DNA of 64,000 nt from Scalesia atractyloides (lineage: Eukaryota > Streptophyta > Magnoliopsida > Asterales > Asteraceae). The translations under genes were made by a program, and so were the position numbers. The stretch covers positions 4,939,054-5,003,053 of the forward strand of contig CAMTDV010000002.1 of the NCBI GenBank assembly GCA_947069175.1. Reading direction: 5' to 3'. Of the stretch, positions 46,252-55,848 are shown piece by piece. The notes beneath the pieces were generated by a model, which was not told the origin of the DNA, ran no database searches, and saw nothing but the letters and a program-made list of their open reading frames with translations. Positions within the stretch are counted from its first letter, which is position 1. Every line of letters starts with the position of its first letter.

Positions 46252-47349
46252 CAAACATCAAAAGTTTACTAACATTTATAACAAAATACATGAATATAAA
46301 TATAACTGAAAAGTGCAAGCTTAAGTAGTAAAGTATTTAAAAATTTGATATTCATTACTTAAAAAATGATATTTATTCTTTAATACGATAAACATAAGAA
46401 TTATGTTTTTTTATTTAAGTCAAACTCAGCCTAAGTTGATCAACTAGATCCGATTCTAGCTAATATTGACTGCGTTTGATCGATTCTGAGTAATTATGCA
46501 AAGTTGAAGAAAATTGACTTGGCATGCTACCTTATAGCGAGTACTCAGCCTCCGAGACAATAACATTATTTATTACACAAATTAGAGATGTCGTTACAAT
46601 AGAATATGTTTTCTTTTTATTAAAAATAACTATTAAACAATTTTTATGCGCTTTTAAAAATAACTAGGTCTGCTTTTTTTAATTAAAAGAAAGAGTTATA
46701 TAACTTGAAGGAAATGATTTTTTATAAAACAATTAATGAGATTCCTCATGTTATGTTGCAGTTTTTCGATCGTTATACTTACTATAACAACTAAAAAAAC
46801 AAAAATAGATAAAAATAAAGTTATTATATGTCTAAAAGGATATCGAATTGTGGTGTACATCGATTATAAAAACGTACACCGTGGTGATGCTCGGTTTATA
46901 ATAAGTTTAGTTCTTGAGAGTACCGATACTGGCGTAGCTTATGATACAAAAAAAAACTCTCTATTTTTAGCAACTCCGTTATCAATAAAAATGTGTATCA
47001 AAACGTTGAACAAAATTCAGCACAACCGCATATTTAAATTCTTTTTTTAAATTTAACGAACATGAGTTATCAAAGAAAAATCAAATTAAATAAAAACTAA
47101 ATAAGTTAAAAACATATGATGTTTCAAATATAAAAAAAATATAAAAAGTGAAGCTGGAATTTAGAATTACAAATTAAAATAAAAGGTAACATTTAATAGT
47201 ATAAATATAACTAGAAATATACTCACGCGTGTTACGTTGCAGATACCATGAACGCGAAGCATTTATAGCATAGACTGACCGTTAACTGTTGTCATGTGTT
47301 GTTACTTTCAAGTACACAACACTTTGATACAAAATGTAATGTAATACAA
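45851..47349. other. intergenic, nothing recognised
   Basis: AT-rich, with (AT)n at about 46209-46244. The 104-codon frame at 46736-47050 (+) includes a stretch reading like degraded repeat sequence and has no domain. No gene called. Confidence 0.4.
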
Positions 47350-47359
47350 TATAAAGTAA
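47350..47359. repeat. target-site duplication, left copy
   Basis: TATAAAGTAA, identical to 47890-47899. Confidence 0.75.
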
Positions 47360-47889
47360 GGGCTATTGGCTTCTAATAATCCCAACTAGACGTCATTGGT
47401 CATTGGCAGTCCCACCTTTTTTGTTCCCCCTGAGAGTCCCATCTTTCAACTATTTTCCTCCACCAGTCTTCAGTTAAAAAACCCTGAATCCGTTAAGTTT
47501 TTTTCCAAATTACAAACTGACGTTTTAGGGCTCTTGATCAAAACGAGTATATGAGTTCATTGATGTAAAACTTACCTCGAAACGGTGCTCCAAATGACTT
47601 GATTTTTGATAATTGGAAGTTTAATCACCTGAATTGAAGCACCGTTTTCGTCGTTTGGAGCACAATTTCAAAGTAAGTTGTAAATCAACAGACTCGTATA
47701 CTCGTTCTGATCAAAAGCCCGAAAACGTTAGTTTGTAATTCGGAAAAAAAACCTTAACGGGGTTATGTTTTTTAACAGAGGACCGGTGGAGGAAAATGGT
47801 TGAAAGGTGAGACTGTTAGGGGGAATAAAAAAATGTGAGACTGCCAATTGCCAATGACATCTAGTTGGGATTATGAGAGGCCAACATCC
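47360..47889. mobile_element. Mutator-type MITE with 10-bp target duplication
   Basis: The outer ends GGCTATTGGCTTCTAATAATC and GGATTATGAGAGGCCAACATC are inverted. The match runs inward through ATTGGCAGTCCCACCTTTT/AAAAATGTGAGACTGCCAAT and the central ACGGTGCTCCAAATGACTTG / CGTCGTTTGGAGCAC fold. Long terminal inverted repeats with a 9-10 bp duplication (here TATAAAGTAA) are the mark of Mutator-like elements. The interior matches the element at 6930-7445. No transposase. Confidence 0.75.
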
Positions 47890-47899
47890 TATAAAGTAA
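47890..47899. repeat. target-site duplication, right copy
   Basis: TATAAAGTAA, identical to 47350-47359. Confidence 0.75.
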
Positions 47900-48580
47900 T
47901 AAGGTTATTTGTTTTACTAAGAAAAATACTATTACAACAATAAGCATAATGCTTTTGCAAAAATAAGAAACCCAACCGAACTTTTGTATACTACAAAAAA
48001 TAAGCATCATATGTTTGTGGAAACTTTTCTTTCCCACCACTGGTTCCATCTAGTTGGAGGCACATGACAAAAATGTCTAAACTAGCAGTTACTCCCATCG
48101 ATTTATAAAAAAAACACCGGCTGTCTTGGAGTTGCGTGTGCAGGTTGATATACAAAAATAATAATTAATTATCCGTTAGTATATAAGTAGTAAGCTTACC
48201 ACCATGTAATCAACTCCGGCACACGCATCCCAGCCCGGCGTATGAATCTGAAATACGCACCCAACTGGGCCGGTGATAGGTAAATAACAAATTAATGGAG
48301 CAAACACAGTTCTGCATAAGGTCTAATCACATATTGCAGAAAACAACAAAAACTGAGTAAGTGACATGTTTCATTAAGCATGATTACTTATTAAAAGTCA
48401 TCTTAAACGCCTCAAGTAAATAGCCTAATCAAGAATGCGTATCATTAGCTATGCAAACAAAGTTAAACACACAATACATATAAAATATTGCTATGAAACA
48501 TCTCATACCTATTCGTAGTAGCAATTTCACAATGCTTCTTGAAATACTTGGGAATGAATCCACACACTATGATAGGCATG
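47900..48580. other. intergenic, nothing recognised
   Basis: No supported gene; AT-rich. Confidence 0.4.
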
Positions 48581-49346
48581 GTGTCCTTCGGGTATGTGAT
48601 GCTCTGCTGGGATTTTTGGTAACATATTAATTACAGATTTATCTTTCGCGTTGTTTCATTGTTATATTAGTTTTTCCTAATGACCAGGCCATGATGAAGA
48701 TTGGCTGTAGTAATTAGAATTTGTATATCCGATCTATCTCTTGGCTGGGTAGTGTAGATGGCAATTGTGTTGTTTGAAGATTTTCTCTACACCTTCTGCA
48801 ACTAGGATTGCAGTCATGGTATATTTTGGTGAAAGCAATACTACGACTCTTTTCCTTTGTTATTGTTTTTTTGTCACGCTTTCATTTTGCTTTTGATTTG
48901 TTTAAGAAGTTTATGTTTAGTTCATCATTTGTAGTTTGTACATAGTTAGGAATCCGAAAAACATGCCAACTGTCATTGGTGGATGTTTGTAAGTATTCTT
49001 TTGGTTACTTTTTGTTTTTTTTGGTCGATAATGGTGGGGCAATCTCATGTGAGACTTTTCCTTATGTTTTATGTTTGCTTTGTTGTTGCCTTTTGGGTTT
49101 CGCCCGAATCTACCATAAATGCATCCTAGTTGCAAAAGGTGTAGAAAAATCACCAAACAACACAATTGCCATGTACATTGCACAACCAATATATAGATCG
49201 GATATACAAAGTCTAATTACTACAACCAATAATCATCATGGCCTCGTCATTAGGAAAACGAATACAACAGTGAAACAATGCGAAAGATAGATCTGTAATT
49301 AATATGTTACCAAAAATCTTAGCAAAGCATCACATATCCGAAGGAC
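48581..49346. repeat. large inverted repeat, ~250-bp arms
   Basis: The left arm (48581-48830) begins CCTTCGGGTATGTGATGCTC and includes TTTTTGGTAACATATTAATT. The right arm (about 49110-49346) ends GCATCACATATCCGAAGGA and includes AATTAATATGTTACCAAAAA. The arms are close to 88% alike by eye, with a spacer of about 280 bp. No target duplication or transposon terminus was identified. A transcript across it would fold into a long hairpin. Confidence 0.75.
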
Positions 49347-50273
49347 ATCATGGTCCTTTCAAAAGAACCAATCCAAAGATCTCTATACATCGTTAGTTTT
49401 ACCTCCAACTTTCTGTGTCTCAGCATAGCGTCACAGACACATAGACACAATCCGAATTGTCTCCTACAACAACCAAGTCATCCTCACCAACCGAATAACC
49501 AACAATCACAGAGTCTAAGCAACCGTCGTCTCAAAAAACCATCACACACTCAACTAAAGAGTGTAAATAGTCTCAGACGGCTGAAGAGCAACCCTCACTG
49601 ACCAAATACCATTCAATACATAGTCTTCCAAAAAACAATCTCAAAAGCATATCATCATATACGCATACACAAAAGTAAAACAGTCTCAGACAATTAAATA
49701 GTTATCCTACCAAATACACATTAACACATCAAGACTCAACAAACAACATCTTAGCAGAGCATCATAGACCCAACAAAATAGTTTAAACAGTCCCGGAAAA
49801 CTAAACCCTAATTGTCATCGACAACGCAACATCAAAGACACAAAATCCAACAACTTTTGAACACATGCAACTATGTGATTGCACGATAAAACCCAATAAA
49901 ACATCCTCAAAGCCAACATCAAGCATCAAAAGCAATTGCTAAACCCAAAACATTACTCGAATGTAAAAAATCTAAAATACATCTTCCTTAGAGATGAAGT
50001 TAACACTAAGCATACAGTGACGTAAAGTTCCGATAACATCAGTAACAAACAAACCCACCAAACAAAAAGTCACAGACACTAAAACCCAAAAACGAATTCG
50101 ATCAAATAATGTACATCAACACAGAAACGAGATAGTCACCGACAATCGCTAAAATAACATCCTTAATATGTTTGGAAAGTAGCTCAATATATGGTTTAAC
50201 TTTTTCTTGTGGGCTTGTGTCAAGTTTTTTTACGACATCTTAAAGCTTTGAAAATAGCATATAGTTTTTTTGA
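49347..50273. other. A/C-rich intergenic, nothing recognised
   Basis: Strand-asymmetric sequence rich in A and C, with repeated CAGTCTCAGA(C/A)-like words (49577, 49682). No gene recognised. Confidence 0.4.
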
Positions 50274-50530
50274 CTGGAGATGGTTTTATACTTCTACGAA
50301 GATGTTGGTTGTCATAGGGTTTTGCCGTTTTGGGTGGGTGGTGTTATTGTATTACTCGGAAAATGTTATCGGTTATATTGGTGTATATGATGGCCTTTAG
50401 AAGATTGGTGATGGTTTAATGTTTCTAAGAAGATGTTGGTTGTCATAGGGTTTTGCCATTTTGGGTGGGTGGGGTTATTGTGTTACTCGGAAATGTTATC
50501 GGTGATATTGGTGTATGTGATGGCCCTTGA
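50274..50530. repeat. two-unit tandem duplication, ~130 bp
   Basis: AAGATGTTGGTTGTCATAGG and GTTTTGCC(G/A)TTTTGGGTGGG through TTGGTGTATGTGATGGCC occur twice, about 130 bp apart, with near-90% likeness by eye. Confidence 0.8.
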
Positions 50531-50891
50531 AAGGAGATGGTGCTAAGGTGGGTGAATGATGATAAGGGGTGGTCGACTTCAGTTTGTTCAGTTCAACTAA
50601 TAATATTATTACTATTTGACTATAAAAGATTTTATCGCTTAATGGTATAAAGGTGTGTAGAAAATATGTTCATCTCCTAATTGTTAATGGCATCAAGGTG
50701 TGTAAAAAATAATCATGCCTTAATGGTTGAGGATTTCAGTCACGCAGTGCACAAAGGTGTAGATTTAAAGGTGATATGTAATTAAGGCGTATGTGAGTTA
50801 ACTTTCCAGAAAAAACTAATAACTATATTTTTATAGTTTGCCTGTTAAATCTAATAACTTTCTAATACACATGCAATCAACATATTTGGTT
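50531..50891. other. intergenic, nothing recognised
   Basis: Contains two variant copies of 'AATGG.AT.AAGGTGTGTA(G/A)AAAA' (about 50640-50710). No gene. Confidence 0.4.
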
Positions 50892-51074
50892 TGTTATATC
50901 ATATTGGAGATTATATCATTACCTTATTCTGCTCCTTAATCTTCTCCATAGATGGCTCCCAACTTTACGCCCATATACCGTTTCCTTTTTATCTTTTAGG
51001 TTTTGCTCTATATGTTGTCTTATGTATTGTTTATTGTATCAATGAAAGTACACAGAAGCATTTTAACCATTACA
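50892..51074 (+). mobile_element. candidate 5' LTR of copia element
   Basis: TGTTATATCATATTGGAG to ACCATTACA is bounded by TG and CA and ends 8 bp before the primer-binding site. Only the right edge is well supported. The left edge could lie some 50 bp further out, at TGTTAAATC. Confidence 0.35.
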
Positions 51075-51082
51075 CTTGAATA

Positions 51083-51094
51083 TGGTATCTGAGC
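51083..51094 (+). promoter_or_regulatory. copia primer-binding site (initiator tRNA-Met)
   Basis: TGGTATCTGAGC differs by one base from TGGTATCAGAGC, the complement of the 3' end of plant initiator tRNA-Met used by many copia and gypsy elements. It sits about 60 bp before the gag ATG at 51152. Confidence 0.65.
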
Positions 51095-51151
51095 GGTTTC
51101 TAACCAAGCTCTGAATATCAAAACCATAATCCTTATTCTCCAGCCGACGCC

Positions 51152-53345
51152 ATGGCCAGAGACAAAGAAACGACCGTCAGCAAGAATAAGAATGGCATCG
51201 ATGTCAGTTCACCACTCTACATTTATGCTTCAGATTATCCAAAACAAATGGATGTTAAAAATCTTTCTAAACTACCACATTTACACCAATTGGCCACAAG
51301 AGACGATAAATTTCATGTTTGCCAGAAACAATGTGGGATTCATTGATGGACCCCTCAAGAAACGAGAAACAAACGACATCTGATTACATGTCGAGGATGC
51401 ATTGTGATGCTATGCTAAAGGGATGGCTCACAATGTCCATGGAGGAAGAAATAAGAAGCAACGTGAAATACACGGGTACGGCTTAAGAAATCTAGAACGA
51501 TCTTGTTGATAAATTTGGAAAAGAAAGTTCTCCTAGGGCTTTTGAGTTAAAGCATGCCCTCACCAGTATACAACAATCGGGTGCATCTATTTCTCTGTAT
51601 TACATGAAACTCAGGGTGCTTTCGGATGAGTTTGGCTCGGTGATGCCCACACCACAGTGCAAGTGTGATAAGTGTAGTTGTAATGTTGGAAAAAGAATAA
51701 TTGAGTTAAAAAAGAGAGAGAGAGAGACTATATGACTTTTTCATCGAATTCGATAATGAGTTTTCTATTATCATGACACAAATCCTTGCCGCAAAACCTA
51801 CTCCTAGCTTGAGCAATGCTTACCATCTCGTGGTAGAAGATGAGAGACAAAGGGCTATATCGCATGACAAGGGACACGCCACTGCTTTCAAGGCCTTTAT
51901 TCTGGGTCATAAATATGTTACATGAGGTGCTAAAAACGTGACAAGAACGTAATTAAGGACCCAAAGGGATATGACATGGTTGAACATTGCACCTTTTTTG
52001 GAAAGGACAAGCACAACAAAGAATGTTGTTTCAAGAGAATCGAGTCTTCCAAATGGTGGTCGGGTAACCAAGACAAACAAGAAGGTACCAAGGCTGCCTA
52101 TTTTGAAGCCAGTACAAGCCCAATTCCTGGACTCGCAAAATACAAATATTAAACATTCTTGGAGACTTTTATTGGGGAAACAACACCAACAAAGATAACA
52201 CGCCACATACGGCCAATCTCGCAAGTAAAGAAAAAGGAACGGTGATTGGGTGATGGACCCGGGAGCTACCAAACGCATCACCTATGACCCTGACTTCCTC
52301 AATGATAATACCGAAGTTGGTTTTGAAGCTTCTGTTACCATTTCTAATGGGATAGAGGTACCTATAAGGGATGAGGCAGCTTGACACTTTAAGGAGGTAC
52401 CAAAATTAATAGTTTCCTCTACGTAGTAGAATTTAGTTGCAATTTATATTTGTGAGGTGACTAACCAACAATCTACAAAGTGTGGTTTCATTCTTTTCTG
52501 ATTTTTGTGTCATGGAGAAGCTTCGCACAGGGAATTTGATTGGTGTTGGTAGATGTGAAAAGGGTTATATCAGATGTGGATGGTTAGGAATGAGAAAAAA
52601 GCTATGGTGGTGACCAATGATACTTGGCATAGAGATTGGGACATGTTCGGGTGATAAGCTTAATGATATTAGTTTTCTTTAAAATGTTGTTTTCAATGAA
52701 GTTTATGATTCTTGCACTAGAGCTAAGCACACTAGACTTACTTTTCCACATAGTATTACGAAAACTATTCAATGTTTTACTTTGATACATTGTCACATTT
52801 GGGGAAAGTATCTTACTTCTTCTTTTACCAGGGCAAATTATTTTTTTGACTATTGTAGATGATTTCACATCTAATTATACGAGGTGTTTTTAGAAAGAAA
52901 ATGGGGTTCTACTTGAACCCACGTGTTCACACACGCCTCAGGAAGATGGATCGCTGAAAGAAAACATCCTCACCTTCTCGAAAAAGCCCGTGCTCTACGA
53001 TTTTGAAGCAAGGTTGCAAAAAATGTTTTGGGGAGAATGTGTCTTGACCGTCGCTTATGTGATTAACCGGTTACAATCCGAGGTCAAAACTCCTTTTGAG
53101 ATTCTTTACAACGAAGAACCGGATTATGGCTACCTGAAGGTATATGGTTGTTTAGCTTACTTGAACACCGATACAAAGGGAGACAAGTTTGAAGAAAGGG
53201 GGAAAGCCGGTATCTTTTTGGGTATCCACCAGGCACGAAAGGATACAAGATATATAACCTTGAAGACAAAAAAATGGTAACCTCAAGAGATGTTCACTTT
53301 TTTGAAGATCGTTTCCTTTTACGCATGTGGTTTCAAGTTGTAAAC
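51152..53345 (+). pseudogene. Ty1/copia gag-protease-integrase pseudogene
   Basis: In order on +: a gag start MARDKETTVS with SSPLYIYASDYPKQM; after a frameshift, NNVGFIDGPLKK; CDAMLKGWLTMSMEEEIRSN; a CKCDKCSCNVGKRI segment; a zinc-knuckle-like CTFFGKDKHNKECC (about 51990-52030), whose second Cys is replaced by Phe; a protease segment WVMDPGATKRIT (about 52245), where the D-S-G active site reads D-P-G; and late integrase 52990-53280 with WGECVLTVAYVINRL and TPFEILYNEEPDYGYLKVYG. Multiple stops and frameshifts are present and the integrase core is mostly unreadable. It is cut at 53345 by the gypsy insertion. RT/RNase H would lie beyond 64 kb if still present. Confidence 0.8.
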
Positions 53346-54361
53346 TGTCACACCTCGACCCGCAGCGGAATAAGAGTCGGGGCATAATTGGGTTATCACC
53401 AAAGCTCATGATGTTTACTAAAATGTTTCATATTTATTAAATTCGAATTACAACTTCAATATTCAAAACAAGTTCATACAATTACAAGGAAAAAGAAACT
53501 AAGTAAAACAATCCAAAGCCTAAACTGATTTATTCTTCTAGGCTGTCCTATATGTTTCTTGCTTCAACTGGATCACCTGTATCATGTGTAAAAATGGGGG
53601 ATTTTGGGTCAACAAAAGTTGGCGAGTGAACCTTGTTAAAAACATTTGTTATTGATTTCTTGTTGTATTTAATATTGAAAAATTGTGCAATAATCATATG
53701 TGAGCAAACGTTTATAAACAACCAAACACAAACCACCTTGAATGAGTATATGACATGAATGATAATGTATATGTTGGCAACGTCACGTTCCGCTCATAGG
53801 TAATGGGGAACGGACGAGCCTATGATGATGTATGTGAGATCAAGGCTCAATCAAACGGAGCCGATCGAAATGAGGCACCTGTACTCAACCCGTCTCCCAC
53901 GGGGAGCTGTTGGGCCTGATGAAATGTATGTACTGAAAATGATAACTTTAAACTAAACATAATCCAAACAACAACTGATACATATTGGATACACATTTGA
54001 TCATGGATATGATGGTGCACAAGTGTTTAAATATAATAAATAATTAAACGACACATGATACACCCCAAAATGTGATTAAAACGGGGAATTGGTAGAGATT
54101 CACTCACATTGGGTGCGTTCTTTTGATGATGTTGAATGCACACGAGTTTTGGGATTTGATCGACGAGGAAAGACTAACCTAAAATAATAACGAAATGGTA
54201 CGGTAAATAAGTGGATTTTATTAACAATTTTAATAGGATTTTTAGATTTATTTTTGTGAGTTTAAGGTCATTTTCTAACTTTAAAAAAATTATTTTTAAG
54301 TATTTTTAATTGATTTTTAAATTAAATAAATAAATAAAAAAATAAAAAATTTGACTTTTTG

Positions 54362-54404
54362 GTTGACCGTTGACCGGTCCGTTGACCGGACCGTTGACCG
54401 GTCG
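54362..54404. repeat. GTTGACCGG tandem/palindromic block in LTR
   Basis: GTTGACCGGTCC, GTTGACCGGACC and GTTGACCGGTCG lie head to tail, preceded by GTTGACC. The GACCGGTC words are self-complementary. In the other LTR (about 62481-62523) one copy reads GTTGACAGGACC. Confidence 0.8.
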
Positions 54405-54430
54405 GACTGTGGTCTGAGTGTGCACTGAGT

Positions 54431-54835
54431 GAGGTTCGAACCTGGGACCTCTCGTACGCGTGCACGCAGCTCTACCAACTGAGCTACGTGTCTAACCCGA
54501 AATATTCTATGTTTTAATTATATATATACTAATTAAGTGTTAATTTATTTGGTTTATATTAAAAGGATTTTAAATGTTTGAACCGGTTGCAGGGAAGTCG
54601 GATCGAACTCGGGTCCTTTGGTTTGTAAGCGCACAGCCCAACCAGTTGGGCTGTGTGTCTTATCTGTTTAACTTATGGTTTATATTAATCTTATAAACAT
54701 ACTGGGATCTGTTCTGATTCAGTTTTTAAAAAAAATTGGTTTTAATTCGGAAAGTCGGTGCGTTTGTAAGGTTCGAACCCGTGACGTGCGCTATGTGTTT
54801 GCACACAGTCCACCGCTGGACTGTGTGTCTAACCC
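54431..54835 (-). promoter_or_regulatory. three sense tRNA-like modules, 3' LTR
   Basis: Module 1 (54431-54498) reads on - TAGCTCAGTTGGTAGAGC (a complete D-arm and A box) and, 38 bp on, AGGTTCGAACCT (B box). Module 2 (54593-54662) has CAGCCCAACTGGTTGGGCTG and GAGTTCGATCC. Module 3 (54768-54835) has CAGTCCAGCGGTGGACTG and GGGTTCGAACC. All three share a GACAC(A/G) lead-in, are about 70 bp long and start about 165-175 bp apart. The anticodon and acceptor stems do not form proper tRNA helices, so these are tRNA-like, not tRNA genes. They lie downstream of the TATA box, in R-U5. Confidence 0.7.
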
Positions 54836-55420
54836 GGTTTAATAAGTTGTTTTAATTATACTTATACACAATGTTTGACTTCGTCTTCTTCATTCATGAA
54901 CACTGACAAACGATATCCGACTGTTCTGGTTTAAATCATTCGTCGGACATATAAGTGGTTGAATGTAATGGATAAAAAGAGTTAAGGAATCGAATGTACC
55001 GAACAGACTGTTTTTCTCAGAATTCCGGCAATGGTCGTCGGCTCTGATTTGTGAATTCCGTGTGATTGAATCAATTAACAGTTTTGATCGATGAGTTGTG
55101 AAATTGAGTTACTAAACAAGGATTATCAGAGGGTTTAGATGTTTGTACCGATTCACAGCGTGATTTCGGAAATTTTCAGAGATTTTCCGGCGAGTGCAGA
55201 TTATCCGGCAACGTCGTCTGGGACCGATTCTGGTTGAAGGATTGAAGTTAGTAAAAGTCTAACAATGGATTGAAAACGAAAGAGTTGAGAAATTTACCGA
55301 TTTGATGTAAGTCTCGGTTTTCCGGCGAATGTTCGGCAATACAGAATATCTCCGGCGAGTGTAATTGCTTCGAGAAATTGTGTGATTTTAAGCGAAAAGA
55401 TTACCAGAGACTTGGGTGTG

Positions 55421-55428
55421 TATTTATA
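55421..55428 (-). promoter_or_regulatory. TATA box of 3' LTR
   Basis: On - the sequence CCTTATAAATACACACCC contains TATAAATA. The same box is at 63541-63548 in the other LTR, where it would drive the genomic RNA. It places the start of R near 55390 and leaves about 2 kb of R-U5. Confidence 0.6.
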
Positions 55429-55690
55429 AGGAAGAATCAGGATGAATTGAGTCCGAATTTGGTCTTGATTCATGGTCAAGGTTTTCTCCGGCGGTTATGA
55501 CTGAGGTCGCGGGATTAGACATTGGTTATAACCGATGTCGAGGTTAATACACGCGTTCAGTCAAAGGAAACCGTCGATAATTGGCGAAATCGTCGGTAAT
55601 TCCGGCGACTGCGGATTAGGAGCGCTGATGACTGAATTCGATTTCGAGTTTTATTATAAATGTTATTTGTTTTAATAGATATCACAAATG

Positions 55691-55760
55691 AGTCAAGTGG
55701 CGGAGTGGTTGGGTGTTGCTTGTTTCTTCCGGCTGACCCGGGTTCGAAACCCGGCAGCCT
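55691..55760 (+). promoter_or_regulatory. antisense tRNA-like Pol III module, 3' LTR U3
   Basis: On +, TGGCGGAGTGG is a perfect fit to the A box TGGCNNAGTGG. About 35 bp on, CCGGGTTCGAAACCCGG forms a perfect 5-bp T stem with a 7-base loop and contains the B box GGTTCGAAACC. It is followed at once by CCTCTTTTCTTTTTT, a Pol III-type terminator. It resembles a tRNA-Ser/Leu or SINE head, but the acceptor stem does not pair. It lies upstream of the TATA box and points opposite to the retrotransposon. Confidence 0.75.
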
Positions 55761-55848
55761 CTTTTCTTTTTTATTTAATTTATTTTTACTTTTTAATAAT
55801 TATAGTTTTTAAATTCTAAAATGTTTATTAATTATGTATTGTATAAAA

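Noticed and set aside
46736..47050. 104-codon frame on +
   Set aside because: Lys/Asn/Ile-rich as expected from AT-rich DNA; no domain.
49350..49601. 83-codon Ser/Gln/Asn/His-rich frame
   Set aside because: Explained by A/C-rich composition; no motif.
54431..54498. Real tRNA genes in the LTRs
   Set aside because: A and B boxes are good, but acceptor and anticodon stems do not pair, the blocks are repeated in both LTRs, and they sit inside a retrotransposon.
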